This document shows, piece by piece, positions 1-25,515 of a DNA stretch of 64,000 nt. Position numbers and translations under genes: made by a program. Source of the stretch: Saccoglossus kowalevskii. Taxonomy: Eukaryota; Hemichordata; Enteropneusta; Harrimaniidae. A model generated the notes under the pieces. It made no database searches, had not been told where the DNA came from, and was given only the letters and a program-made list of their open reading frames with translations. Numbering within the stretch: position 1 is the stretch's first letter; each line of letters starts with the position of its first letter. The stretch is from NCBI RefSeq assembly GCF_000003605.2, contig NW_003126883.1, positions 1,749,619 to 1,813,618 of the forward strand. The letters run 5' to 3'.

Positions 1-37
1 TTTCAATATTGAAAATAGAAGGAATTTTCTAGTTTAG

Positions 38-183
38 TGGATCTGAAACGGAAACAGGAAGGACTGTTATACTCAGATTATAAACTGATGTTTACAGTGT
101 TAACAAATTTAATATTAACACTAATTATCATGTCTGTTTTCAGACAAAAACAATCAAATCAGACGAAAAACAGAATCAGAAAG
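38..183 (+). other. possible internal coding exon of a plus-strand gene entering from the left
   Basis: Two acceptors are possible, after TAGTTTAG at 37 and, better, after TGTCTGTTTTCAG at 143. Both can end at the AAG|GTTAGT donor at 183/184. From 38 the open frame includes a hydrophobic run (LILTLIIMSVF) that could be membrane-spanning; from 144 the 40-base exon reads TKTIKSDEKQNQK. AT-rich sequence produces such frames by chance, and I recognise no family. Confidence 0.2.
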
Positions 184-284
184 GTTAGTGTATTTTGGAC
201 ATACCGTAATTCTTTAACTTGGTAGTTTATTTTCTCTGTTTAATTGCTTTTCAATTCTTTCTTACCATGGCCACTATTTTTCAG

Positions 285-352
285 TCTGGGAAAAATCGTC
301 CAACCATGATATTTTTCTTCTGATTACAAAAACAAGTAGAAGAGTCAATTAA
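285..352 (+). other. possible terminal coding exon with short 3' UTR
   Basis: A good acceptor (CACTATTTTTCAG) precedes 285. Joined to the exon ending at 183 in the 144-183 frame, it reads VWEKSSNHDIFLLITKTSRRVN and stops at TAA 350-352. An AATAAA follows within 6 bases and a GT-rich stretch lies beyond. The parts fit the end of a gene, but the protein is unrecognised. Confidence 0.22.
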
Positions 353-357
353 AATGA

Positions 358-363
358 AATAAA
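358..363 (+). terminator. candidate polyadenylation signal
   Basis: AATAAA lies just after the TAA of the possible terminal exon, with TGTGTTG and later GTATGTAATGTAATG downstream. It is meaningful only if that exon is real. Confidence 0.2.
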
Positions 364-3300
364 AATGTGTTGAAGAAAAAAAATGTGAACCGCTGCTGGT
401 ATGTAATGTAATGTACGTTCAGTCGGTGTGAAAATGTGTTAGTTCACTGCCATTTAAACAAATAATTAAATTTCTTTGACTTCTACAATTGTTTAATTTA
501 ATACCGTTCTCCACAAATCCCAGAAACCAAGTTACAAAAGTCACCAAACTACTTTTCACACTAAAAATTAAATCTATGAAAACAGCAATTTCTGAATCAT
601 TCACCATTTATTCCTATGGTAAACAAATTTCATATCTCAAAATTATATTCAGTACTTGCCTTAAATTATTAGAACATTCTAATGATTAATATTTCTTATG
701 AATGAAATAATTAAACTTTACATTAACATGGAATCCTGATGGACATGGAAATAGCTTCAATAATTGTACATTTTCCCAGTTATGTCCCTAAAAATATTTC
801 TGGGCAAAAACAAATATTTATGAAGCCTACATGAATAATTAAGCAATTTTGAATAAAAAAAGTGCGATAAATATTATCTTTATATTTATAGGTGTATAAA
901 TATTGCAAATCAAATTATTGAGTACAGTATTAGAATAATACTGCATGTTAATGCAGTCAGCGATAATTCAGGTTGACAAGACAAAGTATCTAGTTTCACC
1001 CAGAGGGGAGGGTGCTTTCCTGTAAAAGTGGTAAGCATGCAGTACATCTATATGCATTGTATGGTACGAGTTGATAATGAAAAAAACTTGAATAGTGTTT
1101 TTTGTTGATTTTCAAGATATTTAGGACAACTACCGGTATACAGACAACCCATTCCATACAGAATGATGATACAGTACATTTCCAGACTCTGGCTCAAAAA
1201 AAATCACCCAAATTGGTGTTGTATACAAATATAACTTTTTCAGAGATAGCCCCCTACAATGTACAAAGTTCAATGACCACTGAATATGATTTAAATAAAA
1301 CTAGACACATTTAACTTTAAAACAGAATAGCCACAGTGCTAGTCAAATAGAATAAAATTTTCACACAAAACGTCAAGCTCATTTACTCGTCAACACCACT
1401 AAATGACACAAATATGTAACACTTCGAATCGGGTTTTGAATAAAAAAAATAGAGTATGCAATGAAAACCTTCATAGATCTATAACCGATGAATGTCAGGA
1501 TTAGACACGCACTTAAAATAATCACCTCATTCATTTTGCCACTGTGGGGAATTCACCATTGTTTTCAGTATACTTCCTCTTTAGTGTTGTGAGAGGGAGG
1601 CAAACTTCACAAACTAGGCGGACTGAGAACAGGTTCAAGGAGCCATTAAGAAAGCACAAGAGGCTCATCAGAATTCTGTTCAGTTACTCAGAAAGGAACA
1701 TTGGTATACTTAGCTGAATCTGACAGCTTTACGCTTTTATTTCAAAATACAGTAAATAGTACAGAATGAATACCATATCAAGAATCCTTGAGGATACCTG
1801 GAGAAATACAATCCCCAAGTTAAGGAACAGCCCATTAAAATGTTCGATTAGTAGGTCTGCTGATGGCCCAGTAGAAGCACACAACGAGGGGATAGCTATT
1901 GTGGTTGTCATCAAACACAATGACAAAGAGAAATAAAACATTTAACATTTCTTATCGACACTCTGACGAAGAGAGCTATTTAATTTGTGATAAAACCCCC
2001 AAATGACAAACCCATATCACACTTTTGTGTATCGTGCCAAAGAGTTAATAAGGAAGGCATGAGAGTCGCAATAGTAGTACAATAACACTATCTCAAACAA
2101 AGGTAGATGAATCCTTAAAAAATTCAACTGAATAAGAAATATTAGTGACATATTACTTGATTTGTATACATAGGTTCTTTTCTGAGATTTGAACGAATGC
2201 ATGAGGCTTTCAAGAGCAACAACAAAGCAGTGACATACTCAAATGATTACTGATATTTAGAATGAACTATATCATAATATAATCCTGTCATTCAATTTTT
2301 ACTTCAGTTCATTTGAACAGAGCAATGATACATGACAAGTCTTATCCAGCAAATTGTATATCATATATCCTCTGTCCTTTTGAAAAAACTTATTTAATTG
2401 GTGAAATCCACTTGTATGTTGGCATTGTCAGTACATCGTTTGCTTTTGTATCAGTTCATCCCTCTCTCCTAGTTGGAACATTATACCTTGAAATTCAAGA
2501 AGTTGTCAATAGAGAGATAAAATAAAAAGCACATGGCAACAATGTTTGGAAATAAAATACAATCTATAAAACCGAAATATTTTTGTTTAGATGTGATTTG
2601 AAGTACATCAAATTTACAATGTTCAATGCGTTAACGTGTCTTTTTATCGTGTAAGTGCATGCGCTTCTTCATACAGTACTATGTTTTCAACAAATGAAAC
2701 ACGCTTATCACTGGCTATGCAATACTTTTTCAATTGGTGTAAATTTGAAAAAAAAAAACAGTCACCTGTCCATTATCACACAGGTCAGCGAATCCAGTGG
2801 GTTTTATCATGTTAAAATATTGCACAGGAATGTTTTGAGAAGAGTCCTAAACAAATATTTTTATCACAGAAGTATCACAAAAACAAGGTCAACAAGTATT
2901 TGGAGAGATCTTCCATTTGTTCAAAATATAATCTACCTCTACCTAGACCGAACTTGTGTCTAGTGCAAAATTGAGGATGAATAATTTGTGTAAATTATAG
3001 AGCAGCTTCATATCCATCGACAAGTATGCTTGATGTGACAGAATGGAATTGAGACCTGTGCTCTAAAGGTAGAAATTCTGCTTTTGAACAATTTTACAAT
3101 TTGAAGTCACCCCTTACCCTAAGGATTTAGGCCAGTTCATAACGAGATTTGATGTGCAAACATGTCCTAGATTGGACGAGTATGACAGCAATCCTAAGCA
3201 ATATTTCGGTAAAATTTTCTCAATCCAAGTAACTTTCCTTGACAGCATTCCTTATTGAAGTTTATGTGAGGAACACACAATAAGATGTACAAGTCATTTA

Positions 3301-5260
3301 ATTTTTGCTGCTAAAAATGTTCATGATTTGAAAATGTTATGGCATTCCTGATGACTAAATTTCTTGAATGTCACCCTGGAGAATTTTTCACTGCTACAAA
3401 ATCTCACAATTTTCACTGCCTAACAAAACGTTTTCTCTAATTCTATTGTTTATTAACCTTTTCGCCACCAGACTTTCTCGCCCAAATTTTCTGCACTTTG
3501 TCACTATATTTTTCAATATTTATGGAAATGTACCCTAATTTAGGAGCCAACATACAAAATTGGTGGAAATTTTCAGTTTTTACTCAAAAAATTTGGTAAG
3601 TAAAAGGTAAGTGCAAACTAAAAACGGTACTATTTTGTGAATTTGTGATGAAAAAAGGGAACTGGTGGTGAAAAGGTACAACATGCATGATAATGAGAAC
3701 CACTGATATTATAATACAATTCTTCAATTTCTCAAATAACTTCAGGAGAGGAGAATATTTTATATGCCCAGTGTGCACATTAAATAACAATTTTGCAGCT
3801 CCCTACCACCTCATCAATATATCTATAAACCTACTCAAACAACTTTCAATATATTTTTACAAATAAATAGTCACCAAACTAACTTATCAGACTCTCGGGG
3901 TTGAGTAGCTCGAGGGCTAAAAGATCAAACACGGATTTAGGGGTGATAAAGAAATGTGTCAGTAGTAGAAACAATATGCTTGATTGGCAAATGCCTTGTA
4001 GGCACTGGCAGCTACCAAAGACTAGTTAACTTCCCCTCAGTCAAATTTAACACATGCTGCTTTGTCAGTTCACTAAACTGTGGTTTTTTTCTGCATATCA
4101 GTAATTTCAATCTCCCCCAATTTTGAAGCGTGATACAGTTCTGAACAAAAAATCCACGTTTATAATCGCTGTTATATAAATAAAGCAAGATTTTATTACT
4201 TGGAATAAACAATAAAAAGGATGTCTATAATGTATAATTGTTATAAGTAAAAACAACCCCATCATGATTTTGATAAACATTTTTAAATGTACTCGTTGAT
4301 TGGCTGGTTGGATACAACTGCTATTGAAATTTATAAATATTCATAAAAAAAATCAAAAGAATGGGTTTGTGGTGTTGATAGTACAATATGAAGTGTCTCT
4401 GTAGAAAATCAATAAAGGCAATTAATATTTTTGTATATAATAGTTTACATTACATTGAATTTCATGAAATATTTATAGAACATTTACCCTTGAACTTGGA
4501 AGACCCTCATGCTTCATTTAAATCAAAGGAAAACACTTTCATTGACTATACAAGCCATTTAGTAATGCCCTATAGTGTTTGCTTCAAGTGACAGCACCAA
4601 GCAATTACGTCATGTGATTAATTATTCACAAAAATTTTTGATTTCAACAAACAAATAATTATAAACAAGAATTAAAATAGTGACAGATGTATCTAAAAAC
4701 TGTTATAGTGTTGCAATAATTTTGCAGAGTTTTGTTCAGGCAAGTTAGATTCAATAGAAATTATCAACAATCGTTGCAAAGTAGCCCAGTTGGGGTTTAA
4801 AATAATCGTCTGCAGCACATATTCTAGTTGTTTACTCCCAAGTATGTAACAGCTAGTTGTTTGTTTTGACAGTCCCACTACTTTTATTACCAAATTTCAT
4901 TTTCCTAATGCATTTTTGCTCTGAATTCTTGACAATTTTGAAGATAATTGTACCCATAACATCACACAATGTCTACCGTGAAACCATGTACTAGCAACAT
5001 GTAATTTGCTGATATTTTTTTCAAAATGTCTTAAAGGACCCAAGTGTTTTAATGTTTTACACTCAAAATAGGGCAAATAATTAAATGTCCCATGGACACT
5101 AGCTGCCTTTTTGGACAAAATGTTCCAACCTAAAAACTGAAACCAGATTATCATGAAATATTATTGTCAGTTGCTTTTTTTACGAATTTTCTCAAAATTT
5201 GTAGTTTTTAGACTGAGTTAAATGTAATAACACATTATGACAGGGCAGAGGGTTTATGCT
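364..5260. other. AT-rich non-coding stretch
   Basis: Visibly AT-rich throughout, with many short A and T runs and no frame longer than about 100 codons. I see no domain, tRNA, tandem repeat or transposon terminus. It could be intergenic or intronic. Its base composition differs from the rest of the window. Confidence 0.6.
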
Positions 5261-5365
5261 GGTGCACAGTGTCCATATACCTACATAGTCTGTCGAACAA
5301 TAGAGCTAAAAAGGATCTTTTTTCCCCCTCCATGGTCCGACGAAGCAGCATACAGAAAGGAGAAA

Positions 5366-5397
5366 ATGGCAGACGAAAACTTCTCCCGTCAACGAAG
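5366..5397 (+). other. possible first coding exon (MADENFSRQR) with a strong donor
   Basis: ATG in a favourable context (GAAAATGG) opens ten codons, MADENFSRQR, plus two bases, then AAG|GTGAGT, a consensus splice donor, at 5397/5398. The GAAAATGGCAGAC around the ATG resembles a YY1 site, which often sits at start codons of broadly expressed genes. A CCAAT-type element (CTGATTGGTCAG) lies about 40 bp past the donor. I could not identify a second exon or a family, so this is a candidate only. Confidence 0.25.
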
Positions 5398-6199
5398 GTG
5401 AGTTGGTTGATATTTAAATTAAGTGTCTCAGCGATTCGTTCTGATTGGTCAGATTGTCGTGATGCACGGACGGACGAGCCCTCTTACCCAGCATGTAGCG
5501 TGGTTATTCAGTAGAAAAAACACATTACATCAGTGTTCAGTAGGAACAGCAAATTACATGTACAATAAAAAATACTCATGAAAACGATCAGCAAAAGAGA
5601 GACGCAAGGTCCACTTGGCACTTAAAATAACTTTAAATTCAGCATGGATTCAGTGACCTCTAAACACCCGTGTACTCAACTCCCTTCAAACTGCTATGTA
5701 ACTTTTGACAAATATCTAAGAATTAATAATACAACAATATATAATAAGACGATGACATGAAATGCCATGGAACTACAAATGAACGTTCGCTACTCACAGT
5801 GCAACTTATTTCAAACTGGCGCTCCTGCAACCGGACATTGTATTGTGTATCACGTGATTATAAAACACCTGACTGCGTGTGGTCAAAGTTCAAGAATCAC
5901 AGAAGAACTTGATATAGTTTTTGATTTGGGCATGATTACTATTATCATTTTTAGTGACCATGATTTAGGGTAAGATTTTGTTTTTTTTAAACATGATGAT
6001 ATTTTTGGCAGTTTATTTTATGCATACTGGATGAGATAAAAATAATGCATGTATTTAAGTATATGTAGTGCCCATGTAGTGACATAGAACGAACTTATTA
6101 TTTCTATGGAGGTTTACCTCCATGTTATTTCAAAGTCTTTTGTGGGAAAACGTTTCTCCGTTGCGTTTACTATCACAGCACAGCAATGTTGTGACTTGA

Positions 6200-7110
6200 T
6201 GTAAGTGAAGCGGCTTTACTCTAATGTATTCCCCTCTTCCGGACATAACCACGTGGAATCTAACAGCCAGATTTTGCTAACTGCTTTGCACTCGACTCGT
6301 GGCAAGTCACATGACGTGGGAAGTCTTCGTTGATCTTCTGACTGCGCAGAACGTGATGGGTGGGCGTGTCGGCGCTACGGCGACATCCAGTGTGCATTCA
6401 CAGATATGTACGATATTGTTTGCGTCACCGTGAAGATGCTGTTAGTATGTCGGGTAAGGGCTGGACCATTTGCAACCCGGGTGGGAAGTAAAAATAAATT
6501 CAGGTACACATAAGGTTATTGAAAACTTTACCCCCCCCCCAATACACACAGTGCCATTCCTTATCTCGTTATGTTCTTACTGTGCTGATACATGGTACTG
6601 AGACAAGGCTCATTAGTTTTCCCAGACTCGACTGGACATATCTAAATTGCCAAGTATGGCCGCAGTCAGTGTCATGACAGGATGGTAACAAACAAATCCG
6701 TCATAAACTGGGTCTCCACGTTGATTGCTAAGTAACCACTAAATACTAATTAAACACAATTCTCAATAAATCTTCTCTACTTCTCTACTTTTTTTTAATT
6801 TTGTGATTTCTAACTATTAATCGTATATGTTGTTGAACTGGAAGCAAGTCATTGAACTACTAAATGGAGAGGTTTGCGGTCAAGTCCGAGGTATCGTAAT
6901 GGATGGTGATCAATATCAGTCATATCCTCTCATCTTCAAGTTCATTATTAATTTCTAATATCGACATAGCAAACACAATTTCCCCGGCGTTTAATGAACG
7001 CAGGTCTCTCCCGAGAGTATTGTTGAGTCACGTGACCGCGCAGATAACATAACTGCGCGTCGTTCTGCTTTACTAAATGGACCCAAGATACTAGAATCGC
7101 GTGCGACTGT
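6200..7110. promoter_or_regulatory. promoter-like or enhancer-like segment
   Basis: Compared with the DNA to its left this stretch has many CpGs and regulatory-type words: GTCACATGACGTGG near 6316, ACTGCGCAGAACG near 6342, GTCACGTGAC at 7027-7036, and CCGCGCAG/CTGCGCGTCG beyond. An ATG at 6406 runs 16 codons to CGG|GTAAGG at 6453/6454, another possible first exon. No transcript direction can be assigned. Confidence 0.25.
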
Positions 7111-19127
<12,017 letters not shown>

Positions 19128-19208
19128 GATAGTATGTTACTGTTGGTTATTATTGGTGATAGTATCATGTTATTGTTGGTTATTATTGTTGATAGTATGT
19201 TATTAATG
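19128..19208 (+). repeat. imperfect tandem repeat, about 30-33 bp unit, 2.5 copies
   Basis: GATAGTAT starts at 19128, 19158 and 19191. The first two copies continue with GTTA(C/T)TGTTGGTTATTATTG and differ by small changes, including a 3-base insertion. The third copy is truncated. Confidence 0.8.
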
Positions 19209-20271
19209 AATTGTATTGTAAAATTTCATATAGAAGTTAATTTTAAATAAACTCTGTAAGTCGTTTAAAAATGGCGTTAGTAAACCCGTATGTTATCCAT
19301 ACTGCTATGCGAGTTTTAAACATCGATAAATACAAGAACATTTTGCATTACCCCGGGTATGGTGTGTTAAATAATCTGATTACGTGTACACATATTCGCC
19401 ATGATGATATAAAATGTATTTAAAAAAATGTTTGTGTCATTCTCAGCATTAATGTAGCAGCTTTGTGTATGTTAATCCCTTGAGCGAAGATACCATTTTG
19501 TAGAAAATATCAAATCGTTTAATATAATCGTCAAACAATATGCTGTATTTAGTTCATATAATGAAAAATGCCTGTGCAACAAAATCTGGTTCATCCACTG
19601 ACTAGAAGGCAAGTAATATCCAAAACGATTGACATCCCTCACTATTGTGGAATCACATGTCTCTGCATGCAACTTGAATATGTGAAACCAGTTGTCATAT
19701 ATTTGATTACAACTTATAAGAACATAGTAACATATACGGGTTCTAGCGACTTACATATCTAAAGAAAAAAACTTAATCTGTCTTATTTCCTCTAACGTGT
19801 ACTACATCCTTAAACAAATCGAGTTATTCAACACCAAAACTTGTCAGTAAAACACCTATAGGTTTCCATAACTGAAACCCGTGGAAACAAAAGTCGTCAC
19901 AGCACGCTCGGATATCAGATACACGTATAAGTCACTCTTCTGAAGTTGTTGTCTTTTTACCGAGCTTCATTCATAACACAGGATGTTATAACGAGAGAAG
20001 GTACAAATTCCCTCTCATGGGAACGATGGATCATATGGCTTTACTTTTCATATTTACATTGACAGAGGTAGAAATATGAACTGTGAGCCGGAGGCCCGCG
20101 AATCTCTTGAAAACACAAAGTTCTCATTACATTCTACTGAGAGAGAGGGATAACGACAAAAGTGCCAAGCAAAAACAGCAATGCAACCTCCTTGCCACTT
20201 TAGGAAACATGACCTGTGTGAAATATTCTACCGAGACGTACCCGAAGTGCAGTTTTGGGAAATGTTAAGTC

Positions 20272-20299
20272 GGGGGTGGTGTAAGAGGGGGAGGGGGGA
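20272..20299 (+). other. G-rich tract
   Basis: Three G runs of five or six bases lie within 28 bp, with a loop of about ten bases and a single A between them. This is near but not a clean four-tetrad quadruplex pattern. Confidence 0.5.
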
Positions 20300-20339
20300 G
20301 TGTTGATGATTTGAATTCACGGAGGACCCTTGGTCTGAT

Positions 20340-20680
20340 TCATTGTGTTAAAATTGCACCGGGGTTTCAATCACCCTGTGCCATTGGCTGGTTGAACTTT
20401 CCTTTTGTGGGCACAATGTATCTCTCTATCTGTAATCAACACTAACTGCTAATAACATGGGCGGAATGGCTCATTAGCTGATGTATACAGTCATGTGAAA
20501 ATAAGCTGTTCATGATCTAGCCAAGCCATGCATTGGAAATAGGCTGATCGGCTATCTCTAACAGATTAGTATAGGGGTTTCGGCAAGAAGAGACTGTCCC
20601 CCTTATCGCTGATGGTTGCCATGGCGATAGCCAACTTAACGCTGGATTAGCTTACATATTAGTTAGTGATAAGTCAGCGA
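20340..20680. promoter_or_regulatory. candidate regulatory element (low confidence)
   Basis: A balanced-composition, non-repetitive stretch with several homeodomain-type words (CATTAGCTGA, GGATTAGCTTA) and a GGTTGCCATGGCGATAG string resembling an RFX X-box half-site pair. No coding frame crosses it convincingly. Only cross-species conservation could support it. Confidence 0.15.
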
Positions 20681-23600
20681 GTAAAATTGCAATCTGATGA
20701 GGTACCACTGTGGATGCATAAGTTCAGACTTGGAGCCATCAAGACCATCATGAACATGGGGTGCTGAACTTCTGTTCGAATCGTTAACTGTGCCCCTAGT
20801 GAGTCGGGCACCACTGGAAACAGAAACTCATCAATATGCTCAAATTTAATCAACATTTGCCTCGCTCGGAAAACTTGATCTGTGCATGAATGCAGGTGTT
20901 CGCACTTATGTTAGCTTTCTCCATGCCCTCTCTGTGTTACCATATAAGCGACTGGTAAATGTTTGACGCGGAGAGCTTATGTTTGGGTTAAAATGTCGAG
21001 GCTAAGCGCCTGGGGCCGCCAGCTCTGGTTGGTCCAGATCCAGTCTGATAATCTCCGATGGTGTTTTCTTTATATTTCAAAAGGTGGTGCCGATAATGCG
21101 AACCTGGCCAGTCCAACTGTCTTGCCCGTTGATGGTGTTTTCATTGTAGCTACTTGCACCCGTGGTGGGAAGGCCAATTTGTTACATTATGCTTCGTGCA
21201 ATATTGTTTACGCCGGGACTAAGTTACAAGGAAAGAAAGCTAAACATTTGATCCTGTTCGAATTTACCCCATTCCCTGTCGACTTTCTGATGAATTTCCG
21301 TGCTTGGAATGTTTACATGTACTCTTAGCATGGTCTCTTGCGTCTGTGTATATTTATGCGCGGATCAGCTATGATCAACAAAGTAGAAAACGGATATGTG
21401 TAAGACCCTTCAATATTAGACTGTTGTTTTAATATTTGAACGGTAAAATTATCTCGGACAGGGACAAACATGTAATGGAGAATATTAAGGCAGATATAAT
21501 TTCAACGCGAGCATTAGGGTGTAAAGTTGCGCGCCGTTAATGAGAGGGGAGGGTCTATCAGCGGTATCATTTAATACCCGCCCGTGTTATTTCCCTCCTT
21601 CGAGATTTGGCGATGTTTGGTAGTCCAATCAACCGCCATTAGCCAGGCGTTCTTTTTCCAGTAGTACTAATTGGGTTTTAACTAGAGTCGTTGATCTAAT
21701 CAGTGCATTAAAGATAGCTGACTTCTATCCCGAGCATTAACTTACAGACAGACAGCATACTCAGGCTACAATCAAACATTAGTTCTGACACTTCCCTCTT
21801 CTTGGGCGCAACTTTTCTTCTTGAGACGAACCATGAACGCCTGCTAGTGGGTAGCGTACCCCCAACAATTATCGGTGAAATGTTCAGTGGTCGCCTTAAT
21901 TTCTTTAGTTCCTAGAGGGCACGCGTTGTGGGTAGACGGCTTATTTCTAATTGTTTCGCCTTCTTTGGATATCTCACCAACGATATATGTGTCCAACCGT
22001 GCCTGCGGGAAGTGGAGTGAATTCTGAAATCAGCCGTCAATCCTTTGCTAAAACCGGGTTACAGCATGTCAGCCGTGAGCAACGGACCAACATTAGGCTG
22101 ATAAAACAAAGAGTGTGAGAATTGGTTCAAGAATTACAGTATATCACATTTCCAATGCAGGGAGTCGAAAGCAAGAGTGAAAATATAGCAACATACAAAG
22201 ATTGGGAGATGGGAAATGGGACACAATATACAGTGTTTCACTACATAGACGGGTACTAACACCAGAAGTGTTAAATACATTTCAAACTTTAAGTTTGTAA
22301 GTTGTAGTTTTCACGAGGTGTGAGGAGTGCCTGCGTTAGGGGAAGGGGGCTTGTTATAATTATCGTTTAAACACTCCAAGACATCCAATGGGAATTTGGA
22401 CTATTTTATTTCGGATGATGTCACCCATAAGTGCGCCGAGTTAACCGAGAATCAATCCCCGCCGACATTTATTAAGAAAAATGATACATTTGACGTATCG
22501 TTTTCACACGCTACACTCTTAGCTGCATTAGGGCTAGTTGTCCATGCTACGAATGATGTTGGTTGGTATCTGGGAGAAACTTTATATACGATCGCGTTTT
22601 TATATAATTTAGCGAAATCTGTGGAATGTGTCGCCCCATGAACTGTTAAAGGGGTTATTCATTGAAAACAATTTTTTAATTTGTAAGTAGAGGTAATCGT
22701 CATTACATTGATGTGTCTCGGTTTTCGTCTGGCCCGACGAGTTTTCGGTAAATATCCCGATTGACACTTCGGCTGCTCTTCGTGTACTCCCTTTTACGCT
22801 GGTAATACTTCCAAAGGCCCTGTTCAATTATTCTTTACCCCCTAACTCCTTCTTTATAACCACCAGTCACCTAACGTCTTGTCACCACAGGGTGATAGAC
22901 CGCGCTTCAGCTGTCCAATGTTTTTTTTTCTAACCCCCCTTTCCCGTGGTAAGAAGAGGTAGCACTGTCCAATTTGCCGCGATGTCAACAGTATCTTGTT
23001 AAACCGTAGCAAGATGTCTTAATTGGCTTCCGAATTCGGTTAAAATTTTCACATCCAAGTATAAATAGTAAAATCTGTTTGTTCAGGTAATCCGTATACC
23101 TGAGGCCGTTCTAAATTTTGGAATAACTGGGACTAAATATTCCTACGATGATCAATATCGCGCCCACCTAATCGAACAGCGTAAATGTTTTCTTGGACAT
23201 AGTTTTTAAAATAAGACTCAGCCATCAATTGTCAATGCCTCTGTTGACGTCATTTTTTGTCAATTCATGGTTGTAATAATTTCATACATGTACTCCCACA
23301 GTCGTGTGAGTTGATAAGATTGAACGGATTCGTGCGCTCGTTTATTGAACAAAATAATAAACCGTGGAACACAATCAATGCGAAGGTTACATTCATTCCT
23401 GATGACAAGGGTTCATTATAATTTAATAGTTTGTGAACAAAATCAATATGACAATCATAGGAAAACAAAATTGAAATGATTAATGATGAATTCCTGAAAC
23501 AAAAAAATAATAATACACCTCATCCGCATCGTTGGTTTAGTCTATAAACTGTATTTGTTTTAGTTCGTCTTCCATACTCGCAAAGTCAGTTACCGGTGAA

Positions 23601-25476
23601 GGGCGCACCGACTGGCCTAACGACATGTGGGGTATCCTCATATTTTGTCATGGTCGGGGGATTTGCCCAATTTGTGAGCGCATGTGTGTGTGTGTGTTTT
23701 TTTTTCACTTTTAAAAGTATAAGTGAGTTATATTTATGGGAAATTTCCCCAAAGAATAATAGAGAAAACCCCGTTATCCGTTGACGGCATTATAGCTATA
23801 GAAAATGGCATAATCGTGCTCATGTAGGGTTTCTACTTTCTACAATGAATGGCGCTGGTCACATGAGACAATGCGGAACAGTACAATTTGCTGGCAAAAT
23901 CACATCCCAAGCGTCCCATCTAGACATTTTGTCTGGCGTGATTGTTTTCACAAAGCTGGGCCCATTTTTTTTTACTTATAAATCAACCGCATTAGGTGAA
24001 CATACTTACTGCACCATGAAAAGTTTCTGATTTCATCAACTGAAAGAAGGATGAAAAAGCATGACCTATGAAACTTCCATGGAGTGAGAGAAAGAAAAAA
24101 AACGACGATCATTGGATTGCCAATGAGCATATATTGAGCAGACACACCACCAATCGCCGCCTGGATACAAGCGTGAAGAGCAGCGAGAGTAAAATTGTCG
24201 GTTGCCGGAAGTTGGCATGATTAGATTTAGTACTCTATGATATATCACAGTCACACTGCCTCGCGTTAAATACCAATGGGAGTGAGTGAGCAAGCACCTA
24301 GAGGATGTCCGTTGTCTTTGTGATTTCGCTTACATAGTGCTTACTATAAATGAATCCGTAAACTGGATTCTCTCTTGAAACCTATCTCTGTCTAATCTCC
24401 CAACTTCATTTTCTCACTGATAATCGATCTGAACTAATCTATCGTGACGATCTCTCCGTCGTGTAGGAAAATATTATCTCCAAGTTGGTGTGTGTGTATA
24501 TTGGCCGGTAAATATACAGACGTAATTGGGTTGCCACCAAACTATCTTTCTCGCTGATTCCCTGAGGTGCCTCTAAATGGGGTGTTGATGCATGAGTTGA
24601 TGGAAAGACGCCTCGACTAATTTGCATTAAATTTAGAGAGAGAGAAAGGAAAAGAGACAAGTTAGGCTGGATGGATGGTTACGACGGTGACTTCTACTGT
24701 CTTCTTGCCTCAAATATTACAGCGAGAAAGTGTGGCTGTACATCTTATACATGCCGTGCACTGTAGTAAAAAAACACGCAATAGATCGGATTTTTTAAGT
24801 TTCTAAAATAACCCCCCCCCTATATTTCCGCTGTATCGCTGTCATCATCTGGGATAGCTTCACGGTTGGATGAAAATATCTTATCAAAATATAATAAAAC
24901 AGGATTTATGTCTCAGATTAAAGCTAGCTGATCGATGTCAAAATAGGTTATTTGTTAGGTGTTTACTAAATCAGTAAATAAAATAATTTGGTTTGGTTTG
25001 GGGTTAATGACGAATATATGTGCGTATATTGTGTACACACTGACAGATCAGCTGTTATTCTGCGCTGTTATACACGAATTTGGGGTTTTTGTTTTTTAAT
25101 TATTACTCCAATACTTTCTCCTTTTGAAGTTGTCTCGGTCGAAGCCAAAAGTTCGTCGCGTCTATATCGGTTGTGAATCTGCAATAACGTCGTTGTTAAC
25201 GTGTAATGCCCGTGTATAACAAATTATACCCGGTGGCAGCAGCTTATTAATATTCATCATGTCATCCGGGTACCTGTGACCTCACGTATCCCAGTCGAGT
25301 TCATGATGCCAGGAGCATTGTTTTGGTAACTCAAGTTGCAGCGCTAGTGGTGGATTGGATCGGTTGGGGTAACGTAAATAATCATCCGATGTGTTAACAT
25401 ACTTTTCTCTTGCAAATGTATTATGTGGCTTTATTTAGGCGTCACGGTGGGCCAAAGTACCAAGAATCGGGATAGC

Positions 25477-25515
25477 CAGTCGGTTGGACAAAACATTGCA
25501 ACAATGTATTCTTTT
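25477..25515 (+). repeat. diverged dispersed repeat, copy A
   Basis: CAGTC, then TGGACAAAACATTGCAA (25485-25501), then GTATTCTTTT matches a second copy at 28701-28740 in the same order with small spacing changes. Too short and diverged to assign to a transposon family. Confidence 0.35.

Noticed and set aside
20765-20790. GTTCGAATC resembling a tRNA B box
   Set aside because: No A box at the right distance and no cloverleaf could be drawn.
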